Below, piece by piece: positions 33,953 to 42,290 of a stretch of DNA of 64,000 nt. This DNA comes from Rhodocyclaceae bacterium UBA1310. GTDB lineage: Bacteria; Pseudomonadota; Gammaproteobacteria; Burkholderiales; Rhodocyclaceae. The DNA is taken from NCBI GenBank assembly GCA_002307175.1, contig DBTS01000064.1, forward strand, positions 1 through 64,000. The letters run 5' to 3'. The translations under genes were made by a program, and so were the position numbers. Below the pieces are notes generated by a model, which had not been told where the DNA came from, searched no databases, and was given only the letters and a program-made list of their open reading frames with translations. Positions within the stretch are counted from its first letter, which is position 1. The number at the start of each line of letters is the position of its first letter.

Positions 33953-34708
33953 TCATTCTCCTGTGAGGCGGTGAACCAGCCGGAAATACCAGGCATAGGG
34001 CAGGTGCGCGAGCAGCTTGAGTCCCAGGGTGAAACGTTTCGGAAAGTGGATGTCGAAACGCCCCTGTGCGAAGCCCTTGAGGATCGCCTGCGCGGCCTGT
34101 TCCGGGGTGAGCAGGGCAGGCATGCGGAAATCATTCTGAGCCGTCAGCGGTGTCGCCACAAAACCGGGGTTGATCACCCAGACGCCGATGCCACGCGGGG
34201 CGAGATCAAGATGCAGCACCTCGGCAAAATGGATCAGCGCCGCCTTGCCCGGCCCATAGCAGAGCGCCTTGGGCAGCCCGCGATAACCCGCCACGCTCGC
34301 CACAAAGGCAATCCCGCCACCCACCGGCAGATCCGCCAGCGCACACGCTGCCAGACGCATCGCACCGTTGAAATTCACGGCAATCACGCGCTCTGCCACG
34401 GCCAGATCAAAGCTTTCTGCGCGCATCGGCACATAGTCACCAGCCAGATACAGCACCACATCGATGCCGCCCCAGGCTCCCATCAGTTCGGCGTGGGTGC
34501 GCGCCAGCGCCTCCGCATCGGTGGCATCACAGGGCAGCAGGCGCGCTTCCGGTAGGCCCAGAGCCTGCAGTTTTCCCAGGCTGCGCGAACTCAGCGCGAG
34601 CAACGCGCCACGCTGTGCGAGGGTTTTTGCCAGCGCCGCGCCAATGCCGGTGGAAGCCCCCACCAGCCACACCCGGCGGCCCTGCCAATCGGTGATGCGC
34701 GGGTTCAT
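33953..34708 (-). CDS. Short-chain dehydrogenase/reductase
   Basis: 251 residues. The Rossmann motif VWLVGASTGIGAALAKTLAQ, the NNAG-equivalent YLAGDYVP and the catalytic motif SVAGYRGLPKALCYGPGKAA (Ser, Tyr and Lys spaced as in classical SDRs) are present. NAD(P)-dependent oxidoreductase; the substrate is likely a lipid-operon intermediate. It overlaps the DUF3833 gene by 4 nt. Confidence 0.88.
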   Translation of the reverse strand: MNPRITDWQGRRVWLVGASTGIGAALAKTLAQRGALLALSSRSLGKLQALGLPEARLLPCDATDAEALARTHAELMGAWGGIDVVLYLAGDYVPMRAESFDLAVAERVIAVNFNGAMRLAACALADLPVGGGIAFVASVAGYRGLPKALCYGPGKAALIHFAEVLHLDLAPRGIGVWVINPGFVATPLTAQNDFRMPALLTPEQAAQAILKGFAQGRFDIHFPKRFTLGLKLLAHLPYAWYFRLVHRLTGE

Positions 34709-35226
34709 GGCTTCATGAAACTCAGTGTCACTTCGCCCAGATTGAATCCCCACTTCGACATGTAGGAGCGGTTTATCATCACCTTGTCATCCATGAGGAA
34801 CATCCAGTCATCGAAGTTGACGTTGTACACCTTGCCATCCACGGGCAGCGCCAGCACGTATTGCCAGCGCAGCGCATTGCCGGCCACCGTGCCGATGGCG
34901 GTACCCACCACATCGTCTGCAGTGCCGCGATAAGTACCGTCGGGCTGGCGGACGAGGGTCCAGACGCGGCGCGTGGTCGTGCCGTCAGACCAGCTGAAGT
35001 GCTCATCGAGCGTGCCGGTGCCGGCTTCCCAGTGCGCATCGATCACCACGTGGAAGCGTTTTTTCACTTCTCCCGAGCGCCCCTGGAAAATGCCCCAGGC
35101 ATCCAGGCGGCCATTCAGGTACTGCTGCAGATCGAGGGGCGGCTGTTCGTTGCGGTATTGCTCGACGCCGGTGGAGGCGCAGGCACTCAATCCGAGTGAA
35201 AAGGCGATGGCGGCAAGCAGTTTCAT
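34705..35226 (-). CDS. DUF3833 lipoprotein
   Basis: 173 residues. Lipoprotein signal MKLLAAIAFSLGLSACASTG (lipobox LSAC), then DLQQYLNGRLDAWGIFQGRS and FSWSDGTTTRRVWTLVRQPD, the DUF3833 hallmarks. The family is found in clusters with cyclopropane-synthase-like methyltransferases and may bind lipid in the periplasm (inference). Overlaps MFS and SDR genes by 4 nt each. Confidence 0.85.
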   Translation of the reverse strand: MKLLAAIAFSLGLSACASTGVEQYRNEQPPLDLQQYLNGRLDAWGIFQGRSGEVKKRFHVVIDAHWEAGTGTLDEHFSWSDGTTTRRVWTLVRQPDGTYRGTADDVVGTAIGTVAGNALRWQYVLALPVDGKVYNVNFDDWMFLMDDKVMINRSYMSKWGFNLGEVTLSFMKP

Positions 35227-36446
35227 GATGCAATCTCCAGGTGATGGCGCCAATGCCACAGCAAGCCACCCGCCAGGGCCTTGAAGGCGAGCGGCAGCAG
35301 TGCATAGGCAAGGGTCAGTTGGGAAAGCCCGGCACCGCTGCCGGGCAGATAGCCGGCAGCACCGAGCAGGGGTAACACCAGCCCGGCAGCAAGCGCCAGA
35401 TTGAGCTTGGCAATGAAATTCCACACGCCGAAGCAGGCCCCGGCGCGCCCCTGGCGTTCGCCCAGATCTGCCGCCATCGCAGCGGGCAGAGCCAGATCTG
35501 CGCCCAGCGAAAAGCCGGATGCCACACAGATCGCGGCAAACGGCCAAAGATCTCCCGGCCCCAACAGGCTGGCGCTGGCAAACGCCAGAATCGCCAGGGC
35601 AATGGCGGCAAGCCATGTGCGCACCCGGCCCAGGCGTGCCGCCAGCTTCACCCACAGGGGCAGGGATAGCGCGCCGGCAAGGAAATACACCGCCAGCAGG
35701 GCGCCGCTGGCTTGCCCGAGCTGCAGTACATCCGCCACAAAAAACAGGAAGAGCGTTGCAGGCAGGGCGGCGGCCATGCCATTGGCAATGAACACGCAGA
35801 GCAGGCGGCGGAAGGCTGCATCGCCAAACACCCCGCGCAGACTCGGCCACAAGGATTCAGCCGAGCGCGTCGCCGCCGGGGCGGGCGGCGCGTAGCCCAG
35901 GCTGACGAGTGCTGCGCCGAGCAGCAGGGGGGGCAGAATCCAGGCAAGGCGCGCAATCCCCGCTTCAAGCTGCGGGGCCAGCAGGCTGGGCAGTGCAGCT
36001 GCCAGCATCACGCCAAGCAGGCCGAAGCCTTCGCGTGATGCCGTCAGGCGGGTACGGAGCTGTGGCGTGGCGCCGATATCCGCTCCCCATGCCTGATACG
36101 CCACACTTGCCGCCGAATAACCCAGATAGGTCAGCATCAAGGCACCGGCCAGCCACCAGCCCGCCTGCACAGCCGGAGGATTGAGGAGTGCCACGAAACC
36201 AGCACCGAACACCGGCAATGCCAGCATCAGCAAGCCGCGCCGGGGCAGGCGATCGGCCAGCCAGCCCAGGCAGGGATCAATGCCGGCATCAAGGAGACGG
36301 GTGACCAGAAGAATCGCGCCCAGGGCGGAGAGCGACATTCCCGCCACCGCTGCGTAGTAATGCGGGATATGCGCATAGATCGGCAGCGCCGCAAATGAGA
36401 GCGGCAGGCCCAGCACCCCATAGGCGAGAATGCGTGCGGTGCTCAT
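35223..36446 (-). CDS. MFS transporter of the GPH/sugar-cation symporter type
   Basis: 407 residues with about twelve membrane helices. The loop after helix 2 (TRLLDAGIDPCLGWLADRLP) has the D-x-x-x-D-P-x-x-G pattern of the GPH/MFS_2 family, and helix 5 includes TRLTASREGFGLLGVML. Relatives sit in the same lipid-modification cluster of other proteobacteria, where they may move lipid or an envelope substrate. The start at 36446 follows a CFA-operon spacing of 20 nt. Confidence 0.85.
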   Translation of the reverse strand: MSTARILAYGVLGLPLSFAALPIYAHIPHYYAAVAGMSLSALGAILLVTRLLDAGIDPCLGWLADRLPRRGLLMLALPVFGAGFVALLNPPAVQAGWWLAGALMLTYLGYSAASVAYQAWGADIGATPQLRTRLTASREGFGLLGVMLAAALPSLLAPQLEAGIARLAWILPPLLLGAALVSLGYAPPAPAATRSAESLWPSLRGVFGDAAFRRLLCVFIANGMAAALPATLFLFFVADVLQLGQASGALLAVYFLAGALSLPLWVKLAARLGRVRTWLAAIALAILAFASASLLGPGDLWPFAAICVASGFSLGADLALPAAMAADLGERQGRAGACFGVWNFIAKLNLALAAGLVLPLLGAAGYLPGSGAGLSQLTLAYALLPLAFKALAGGLLWHWRHHLEIAS

Positions 36447-36466
36447 CGTGGATTTCTCCAGGGTTT

Positions 36467-37030
36467 TCACCCTTGGCGATCATCGCGCTGCAGGAGCGCA
36501 GCGCGCAGCTCCGGCGCGCTGGTGCGCGGGTCGAGCCAGATGGCAAAGAAGTGGCGCGCAAAATCCGCTTCCGCGATCTCCCCGCGCAATTGCCCGTTGA
36601 AGTGGAAGCGCGCCGTGCCGGGCTGATATTCACCAAGGATCACATCGCCGTCGCGCACATCGGGGAAGAGTTTTGCCATCAGTACGCCCCAACGCTGCAG
36701 CGTGGCCTCATCAGCGCCGCCAAGCTTGCGCATTTCCTTCACGCTTGCGTCGGCAATCGCACGCCCTTCGATACTGCGCCGGTACGTGAGCTGCAATGCC
36801 AGGGGCGGCTTTTGCGGATCATCACCCGCCCACAGCGTGGCTTCATAAACCAGAAAGCCAAAACGCCGGTAGGCGCCACTGCCCCAACGGCGCAGGCCCT
36901 GCGGCAGCGTGAAACCGGCACGCGCGGAGAGCGCCACGAAAGGCGTGGCGAGCAGCGCCAGAAAAATCAGGCGGCGGCGTGCCGAGAATGGGGCATGCGG
37001 GAGGGAGCCTCCGCGGCCAGCCTCATGCAT
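36467..37030 (-). CDS. Chalcone isomerase-like secreted protein
   Basis: 187 residues. An Arg-rich N-terminal signal or anchor (ARRRLIFLALLATPFVALSA) is followed by the chalcone-isomerase-like fold: GSGAYRRFGFLVYEATLWAG, LQLTYRRSIEGRAIADASVK and FARHFFAIWLDPRTSAPELR. The bacterial family lacks the plant enzyme's catalytic set and is thought to bind fatty acids; here it accompanies lipid enzymes. The start overlaps the methyltransferase stop. Confidence 0.82.
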   Translation of the reverse strand: MHEAGRGGSLPHAPFSARRRLIFLALLATPFVALSARAGFTLPQGLRRWGSGAYRRFGFLVYEATLWAGDDPQKPPLALQLTYRRSIEGRAIADASVKEMRKLGGADEATLQRWGVLMAKLFPDVRDGDVILGEYQPGTARFHFNGQLRGEIAEADFARHFFAIWLDPRTSAPELRAALLQRDDRQG

Positions 37031-38207
37031 GGGCGAGTTCAAACTGGATGACATCGGTGTTGCCCATCAGGAATGCTGCTTCGCAGTAGCACAGATAAAA
37101 ACGCCAGAGGCGGCGGAAATGCTCGTCGAAACCCAGTTCGCGGATAGCCTCCCAGCGCGCCTCAAAGACTTCCCGCCACGCATGCAGCGTGCGGGCATAA
37201 TCCTGCCCGAAGGCAAACTCATCACGCACCACCAGCCCCTGGCGGGCAGCTTCACGGTGGAAGGCTTCACGCGAGGGCAGCATGCCACCTGGGAACACGT
37301 ACTGCTGGATGAAATCAGTCTGCCGCCGATAGGCCTTGAACAGATCGCTGCGGATCGTGATGCTCTGAATCACGGCACGGCCACCGGGTTTGAGTGCATC
37401 CTTCACCGCACGGAAATACGCCGGCCAATAGCGCTCTCCAACTGCCTCGAACATCTCGATCGACACCACATGATCAAACTTTTCTGTGGTGTCGCGGTAA
37501 TCCTGCAGACGCAGATCGGCCCGTGGCACACGCCGGGAGGCCCATTCCAACTGCGCCGGGGAAAGGGTAAGCCCCGTCACGGCCAGCCCTGCGGTATCCG
37601 CCATCTCGGCAAAGCCGCCCCAGCCACAGCCGATCTCCAGCACATGCTGGCCAGGCGTGGCGCCCAGGCGATCAAGTATCCGGCGGTATTTCGCTTCCTG
37701 TGCCGCCTCCAGGCTGCGCGCCTTTTCCCCTTCGAAGAGAGCAGAGGAATAGCTCATGCTGCCATCCAGCCAGAGCCGGTAGAAATCGTTGCCCAGATCG
37801 TAATGGGCCATGATGTTGCGGCGGCTGCCGGCACGGCTGTTGCGGTTGAGCAGATGGCGCAGGCGTGCCGCCAGGAGGCGGTGCGAAGCACCGTACACGG
37901 CCTTTTTCAGCACCTCGCGGTTGCGCACGAAGAACGTCAGCAGGGCGGCCACATCCGGGCTATCCCAGAGACCATCGAGATAGGCTTCGGCCAGCCCGAT
38001 ATCGCCACGCGCCAACACCATCGAGAAACACGCTTCGCTGTGCACCTGCATCGTGACACAGGCTTCCCCTGCACCAAACACTGTGCGCGAACCATCCGGC
38101 AGGCGTATTTCCAGCAGACCATCCTTGAGCTTTTCAAGCAGCGCAAAAACCACGCGGGTATCACGGGTGGGCTTGCGCTCGGCGGGAAGGGTCAGCGTAT
38201 TGCTCAT
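37023..38207 (-). CDS. Cyclopropane-fatty-acyl-phospholipid synthase-like methyltransferase
   Basis: 394 residues. The SAM-binding motif VLEIGCGWGGFAEMADTAGL follows the CFA N-terminal signature NIMAHYDLGNDFYRLWLDGS and MSYSSALF. Downstream are FDHVVSIEMFEAVGERYWPA and the conserved C-terminal RLWRFYLCYCEAAF. CFA synthases methylate unsaturated phospholipid acyl chains. In this operon type the relative UfaM makes a methylated intermediate of furan fatty acids in Rhodobacter (recalled). The substrate here is not proved. Start at 38207 overlaps DUF1365. Confidence 0.92.
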   Translation of the reverse strand: MSNTLTLPAERKPTRDTRVVFALLEKLKDGLLEIRLPDGSRTVFGAGEACVTMQVHSEACFSMVLARGDIGLAEAYLDGLWDSPDVAALLTFFVRNREVLKKAVYGASHRLLAARLRHLLNRNSRAGSRRNIMAHYDLGNDFYRLWLDGSMSYSSALFEGEKARSLEAAQEAKYRRILDRLGATPGQHVLEIGCGWGGFAEMADTAGLAVTGLTLSPAQLEWASRRVPRADLRLQDYRDTTEKFDHVVSIEMFEAVGERYWPAYFRAVKDALKPGGRAVIQSITIRSDLFKAYRRQTDFIQQYVFPGGMLPSREAFHREAARQGLVVRDEFAFGQDYARTLHAWREVFEARWEAIRELGFDEHFRRLWRFYLCYCEAAFLMGNTDVIQFELAHA

Positions 38208-38968
38208 CGGGTCGACTCCGGTACGGATGGGGAAACATGGGCGCCGTGAAAGGGCACCCCTTTGGCCCACAACTTCAGGGCCTGCCAGTGAATACGGAAG
38301 ATCACCCCGGCAGTCAGCAGGGGCATGCGCAGAAACGCGCCAAGCAATGCTGCAGGGCTCCAGCCACGTGGGCTGCCGGAAATCGCGGTGGCCAACACCT
38401 CGCCTTCCTCATCGTCATAATCGATGTGCGCATGCGGCATTTCCGCTTCAAGATGGAAGCGGAAACGGTAAGCCCCCTTGATCACGTTGAACGGTGAAAC
38501 ATGGAAGACTTTTACCGCGCGCAATTCCTCTCCTTCGCGAAGCGGCGCGCCCTGGCGGTGCAGCAGATAATTGTGGCGCCCACCAAAGGTATTGTTCACC
38601 TCCGCCAGCACTGCCACCAGCGAGCCCGTATGGTCATGGCAATACCAGAAACTCACCGGATTGAAGACCAGCCCGCACACCCTGGGAAATGTCTGCAGCA
38701 TGATCGCACCATCGCAGGGCAGCCCCTCGTCGCGCAACAGGCCCTCGATCCACGGCAGCAGCGCACTGCCATCGCGTGCACCATGATCAGCACTGCGAAA
38801 ACTCAACAGATTCGGGCGATCCACGGAAAAAATCCCGCAGCCTGAGGCGGCCAGTTCGCGCACCGGCAGGGTCAGGTAGAACACCGGATAGACGAAGGCA
38901 TTCCGCGCCGGGCGCAGGCGCCTATGCATCACATGGCCCAGATACACCTGCGGTGTGGTGTGCATCAT
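38204..38968 (-). CDS. DUF1365 domain protein
   Basis: 254 residues: GHVMHRRLRPARNAFVYPVF, then GLVFNPVSFWYCHDHTGSLV and AVLAEVNNTFGGRHNYLL, all standard DUF1365 blocks. The family is nearly always found between a flavin oxidoreductase and a CFA-like methyltransferase, so it probably acts in the same lipid pathway; its reaction is unknown. The ATG pair at 38968 follows the oxidoreductase stop by 7 nt. Confidence 0.9.
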   Translation of the reverse strand: MMHTTPQVYLGHVMHRRLRPARNAFVYPVFYLTLPVRELAASGCGIFSVDRPNLLSFRSADHGARDGSALLPWIEGLLRDEGLPCDGAIMLQTFPRVCGLVFNPVSFWYCHDHTGSLVAVLAEVNNTFGGRHNYLLHRQGAPLREGEELRAVKVFHVSPFNVIKGAYRFRFHLEAEMPHAHIDYDDEEGEVLATAISGSPRGWSPAALLGAFLRMPLLTAGVIFRIHWQALKLWAKGVPFHGAHVSPSVPESTR

Positions 38969-38975
38969 GGGCACC

Positions 38976-40283
38976 TCAGGCGTATTGCGTTGCGGGTTGA
39001 GGTGAAAAAGAGCGCTGCCAGGGCGCCTCAATTCCCATGGCATTGGCTACACGCAACGCGGAGTTCAGGCCATCTTCATGAAAACCATAGCTACCCCAGG
39101 CACCTGCCAGCCATATGTCATTCTCACCTTGTACGCCGGCCAGCCTTTGCTGCGCGGCAATCGCCGGGCCATCGAAGATCGGGTGGGCATACTCAAATTC
39201 GGCCAGCACACACGCCGGGTCAGGCTCACGTACCGGGTTCAGCGTCACCACCACAGGTGTTTCAAAGGGCAGGGGTTGCAGGCGGTTGATGAGATACGAC
39301 ACTCCCACGGCCTGATGCCCCGGTTCGCCCAGGCCGGCAAAGTAATTCCATGCCGACCAGAGCTTGCGATCGCGCGGCAGCAGTGCCGCATCGGTATGCA
39401 GCACTGCACGGTTGGGCTGGTAGCGGATTGCCGCCAGCACATCGCGCTGCCCGTCACTTGCCGTGAAACCCAGAATCGAGAGCGCCTGATCACTGTGGCA
39501 AGCCATCACCACCCGGTCGAAATGTTCGCTGCCCTGCGCATGCGTCACCCGCAGGCCCTGCGCATCGCGCGACACCGCCGCCACCGGGCAGGCCAGCCGC
39601 ACATCCTTGAGTTGCTCGGCAATCCGCCGCACATACTCCCGCCCACCGCCCTGCACGGAGCGCCACTGCGGGCGGTCAAAAATCTGCAGCAGGCCATGGT
39701 TCTGGCAGAAGCGGATGAAAGTCGCGAGCGGCATTTCACGCATCTGGCCGGTGGGGCAAGACCAGATTGCCGCCGCCATGGGTAACAGATACCAGTTTGC
39801 AAAGCTTTCCGAATAGCCGCCGGCATTCAGGAAATCCTGCAGACTGCGCGGAGTCTCCGGATTGGCGGCCAGCCACGCCATGCTCTCGCGGTTAAACCGC
39901 AGGATATCCTTGAGCATCGCCCAGAAAGCAGGGCGCAGCAGATTGCGCTTCTGCCCGAAAACAGTCGCCAGACTGCTGCCCGCCCATTCCAGATCGGGGT
40001 TTTCGAGGCTCACCGCAAACGACATCTCGGTTGCCACGCTCGCCACGCCAAGCTCCCGGAACAGGCCCAGGAGATTCGGATAGGTTTTGTCGTTGAACAC
40101 CAGAAAGCCGGTGTCGACAGGATGCGTGCGCCCCTCCAGGCTGACATCTACCGTATTGGTGTGCCCTCCAAGATAGCTCCCTGCCTCGAACAGGGTCACC
40201 TCATGGTGGCGGCTCAGCAGCCAGGCACTGGCCAGCCCTGAAATACCAGCACCCACCACGGCGATGCGTTGCTTGGAGAGCAT
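38976..40283 (-). CDS. FAD/NAD(P)-binding oxidoreductase (amine-oxidase fold, lipid operon)
   Basis: 435 residues. FAD-binding motif RIAVVGAGISGLASAWLLSR, then FEAGSYLGGHTNTVDV and HPVDTGFLVFNDKTYPNLLG; the C-terminus has DIWLAGAWGSYGFHEDGLNS that closes the FAD site. Family members in this cluster are proposed fatty-acyl desaturases (UfaD-like) of the furan fatty acid route; this is recalled knowledge. It is the first gene of the eight-gene operon and is divergent from the MerR regulator over a shared palindrome. Confidence 0.9.
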   Translation of the reverse strand: MLSKQRIAVVGAGISGLASAWLLSRHHEVTLFEAGSYLGGHTNTVDVSLEGRTHPVDTGFLVFNDKTYPNLLGLFRELGVASVATEMSFAVSLENPDLEWAGSSLATVFGQKRNLLRPAFWAMLKDILRFNRESMAWLAANPETPRSLQDFLNAGGYSESFANWYLLPMAAAIWSCPTGQMREMPLATFIRFCQNHGLLQIFDRPQWRSVQGGGREYVRRIAEQLKDVRLACPVAAVSRDAQGLRVTHAQGSEHFDRVVMACHSDQALSILGFTASDGQRDVLAAIRYQPNRAVLHTDAALLPRDRKLWSAWNYFAGLGEPGHQAVGVSYLINRLQPLPFETPVVVTLNPVREPDPACVLAEFEYAHPIFDGPAIAAQQRLAGVQGENDIWLAGAWGSYGFHEDGLNSALRVANAMGIEAPWQRSFSPQPATQYA

Positions 40284-40370
40284 GACGAATCCTTTCTATA
40301 AGGCTGATGTCTGGAAAACAGGGGCGAACAGTTTTGGGCGGCAACCCCGGTATGTTTAGCTGCAGTTATG

Positions 40371-40385
40371 TTTGTCCTGGACAAA
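40371..40385. promoter_or_regulatory. Operator palindrome 1 of the lipid operon
   Basis: TTTGTCCTGGACAAA is a perfect dyad (7 bp each side of a central base). It sits 88 nt upstream of the FAD-oxidoreductase start in the divergent promoter region. An identical core recurs at 40445 and the same 14 bases inside the MerR gene at 40847-40860. Likely bound by the MerR protein. Confidence 0.75.
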
Positions 40386-40444
40386 TCATCTGCTTGTTCA
40401 TAACATAGTGATTGACGGCACGTTTGTCAATGGTCTGTTTGGTG

Positions 40445-40459
40445 TTTGTCCTGGACAAT
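40445..40459. promoter_or_regulatory. Operator palindrome 2, abutting the MerR start
   Basis: TTTGTCCTGGACAAT repeats the first operator with one change at the end and touches the MerR ATG at 40460, so binding should block the regulator's own translation start or promoter (autorepression). The centres of the two palindromes are 74 bp apart, about seven helical turns. Confidence 0.75.
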
Positions 40460-41368
40460 ATGAATATTTCGCATTTCACTATTACCGCTGTCGAACGCGA
40501 TACCGGCCTCTCCAAGGATGTGCTGCGCATGTGGGAACGCCGCTACGGATTCCCTGCGCCCGAGCGCGACGCCAACGGAGAGCGCCTCTATCCACCCGCC
40601 CAGGTCGAGCGCCTGCATCTGATCAAACGCCTGATGGATCAAGGGCATCGCCCCGGCAAGCTGATGGCTGCGTCAGACGCGGAATTGTCCGGGCTGGCCT
40701 CCCAGCGTATGGCCCAGGCGCGGACAGCACGCCCCGGGGAAGATACGGGGGCACTGGAGAATCTGTTGGGACTGGTGCGCGTACATGACGTCACGGGCCT
40801 TTTGCAGGCCCTGCAGCAACGCCTGATTCGAGAGGGCTTGCATCAGTTTGTCCTGGACACTATCGCACCAATGACCCGAATGGTCGGTGAAGCCTGGGAG
40901 CACGGGCAGCTTGAAGTCTTCGAAGAACACCTGTTTACCGAGCAGACCAAGCGCGTGCTGCGCCAGGCCATCGTCGGCCTTCCCGGCACATCACGTAGCC
41001 CACGCATCCTGCTCACCAGCGTACCCGAAGAACAACATGTACTCGGCCTGCTGATGGTGGAAGCGCTGTTTGCGCTCGAAGGTGCCGAATGCATCGCGCT
41101 GGGCACGCAGATGCCCTTGCTAGAGATTCAGCGCGCCGCCGAAGCGCATCAGGCAGATATTGTCGCGCTATCGTTCTCTGCAGCTTTCCCGCGCCGCCAG
41201 CTCGGCGGCCTGCTGCAACAGCTCCGCGAACTGATGCCTGCTGCCACCGAACTCTGGGTTGGTGGTGGCGGGGTTGCCGGCCACACCCCGGGCGAAGGCG
41301 TGGAAGTGCTGGGCGGGCTCAGGGAATCCCTCGCTGCGCTGGCAGCGTGGCGAGAGAGACATTCCTGA
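40460..41368 (+). CDS. MerR-type regulator with cobalamin-binding domain (CarH/LitR-like photoreceptor candidate)
   Basis: 302 residues. The MerR winged helix is at 6-65: ITAVERDTGLSKDVLRMWER with RRYGF, then ERLYPPAQVERLHLIKRL. A four-helix bundle follows with W146 and E156-H157, matching the W-x9-E-H motif that contacts adenosylcobalamin in CarH. The Rossmann part has E190-x-x-H193-x-x-G196 (the lower-ligand histidine motif) and a GG at 268-269. So B12 binding and light release of DNA are plausible, unlike class II LitR proteins that lack these residues. GAGCATGTTG-style spacing is weak; the start at 40460 is the natural family N-terminus. It is divergent from the lipid operon. Confidence 0.88.
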   Translation: MNISHFTITAVERDTGLSKDVLRMWERRYGFPAPERDANGERLYPPAQVERLHLIKRLMDQGHRPGKLMAASDAELSGLASQRMAQARTARPGEDTGALENLLGLVRVHDVTGLLQALQQRLIREGLHQFVLDTIAPMTRMVGEAWEHGQLEVFEEHLFTEQTKRVLRQAIVGLPGTSRSPRILLTSVPEEQHVLGLLMVEALFALEGAECIALGTQMPLLEIQRAAEAHQADIVALSFSAAFPRRQLGGLLQQLRELMPAATELWVGGGGVAGHTPGEGVEVLGGLRESLAALAAWRERHS

Positions 41369-41377
41369 GCAGCTTGT

Positions 41378-41950
41378 TCAAGGTTGGCTCATCGTCGATG
41401 ATTCTGCCGACGGCTCAAAAAACCGGTACAGATCGGTTTGAGCTTTCTTCAGCCCAGCCAGACAAATGGCCCTGCTGTTTTGCAGGCTGGGATTACGGAG
41501 TTTTTCCAGGGCAGCCCGGACGCGTTCCAGTTCGCGCATTGACTCGCCCAGAGTAGGTAACGGGTCAGCCCGGCCCGCGCACATAACAGCAAGCGGAAAT
41601 CCGGGCTCCGCATGCCTAAGCACGCCGGCCGGATTTCTGGCCAGTGCGCTGAACATGGCATCCCGCAGGCCTGTGCTTGAACCTGCATCGGTACCGGGAT
41701 ACAGACCGGCTGCAACAGCCAGCCATTGCTCTTGGCCGGAAGCGATTTTTGCTGCCACCGCGTCCCACTTCGGCGGATGATCCCACAGATAGCCAACGGT
41801 CTGCCGGGCCCCCTGAAGCGCAATACGATGAAGAATATCGTGTGGGGTGACGACAACCTGTTCCACCTTCTCCCGGCCTGCGCCAGAGACCGAAACACAT
41901 GCCAGGGAGGCTATCGCCAGCACCCCCTGTTTCACATTGTTTATTTTCAC
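41378..41950 (-). CDS. Secreted protein of unknown function
   Basis: 190 residues with an N-terminal signal (VKQGVLAIASLACVSVSGAG). The rest is helical and soluble, with LHRIALQGARQTVGYLWDHP and LGESMRELERVRAALEKL. Two cysteines are present in the mature part. No family recognised. Convergent with the MerR gene (9-nt gap). Confidence 0.55.
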   Translation of the reverse strand: MKINNVKQGVLAIASLACVSVSGAGREKVEQVVVTPHDILHRIALQGARQTVGYLWDHPPKWDAVAAKIASGQEQWLAVAAGLYPGTDAGSSTGLRDAMFSALARNPAGVLRHAEPGFPLAVMCAGRADPLPTLGESMRELERVRAALEKLRNPSLQNSRAICLAGLKKAQTDLYRFFEPSAESSTMSQP

Positions 41951-42020
41951 ATCATGGCACTTTCGTGGCGGCTATTTATTCAACATTATACCGACCCAAG
42001 GCATCGGCGGCCGGGCTGTA

Positions 42021-42262
42021 TCAAGATGGTTCATCCGACTTCGGTGTGGGTCACAACGTAGGCTGACACGCGTTTCGTAGGGTGGCAAAGCGAACAATGA
42101 GCGACAGGCGAATTGCACCTTCCGCGTGAATTTACTTGCCCCCGCTCGTTCGGCGCAATTCACATGCGTTCATTGCACCCTACTTTTTTCGCATCTCCGT
42201 GGGGCCGAGAAAGAGACAACGCGTGTCTTACCCACACTAAAGTCTGAAGGACCAAGAATTTA
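42021..42262. repeat. Second MITE-like element, sharing arms with 9271-9583
   Basis: The 340-nt gap 41951-42290 holds this element. The outer arms are 42022-42052 (GATGGTTCATCCGACTTCGG then TGTGGGT) and 42229-42262 (TACCCACACTAAAGTCTGAA then GGACCAAGAATTTA). The right arm matches the right arm at 9551-9583 base for base over most of its length. Inside, 42077-42119 starts GTAGGGTG and 42152-42183 ends CACCCTAC, another imperfect dyad. No coding frame. The rest of the gap is AT-rich promoter DNA of the 41950 gene. Confidence 0.6.
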
Positions 42263-42290
42263 GGCCGGACGAAAATAGGCTGCGCATGGA

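Noticed and set aside
36909..38249. A 446-codon open frame on the plus strand
   Set aside because: It is the antisense of the CFA-like methyltransferase and chalcone-isomerase-like genes.
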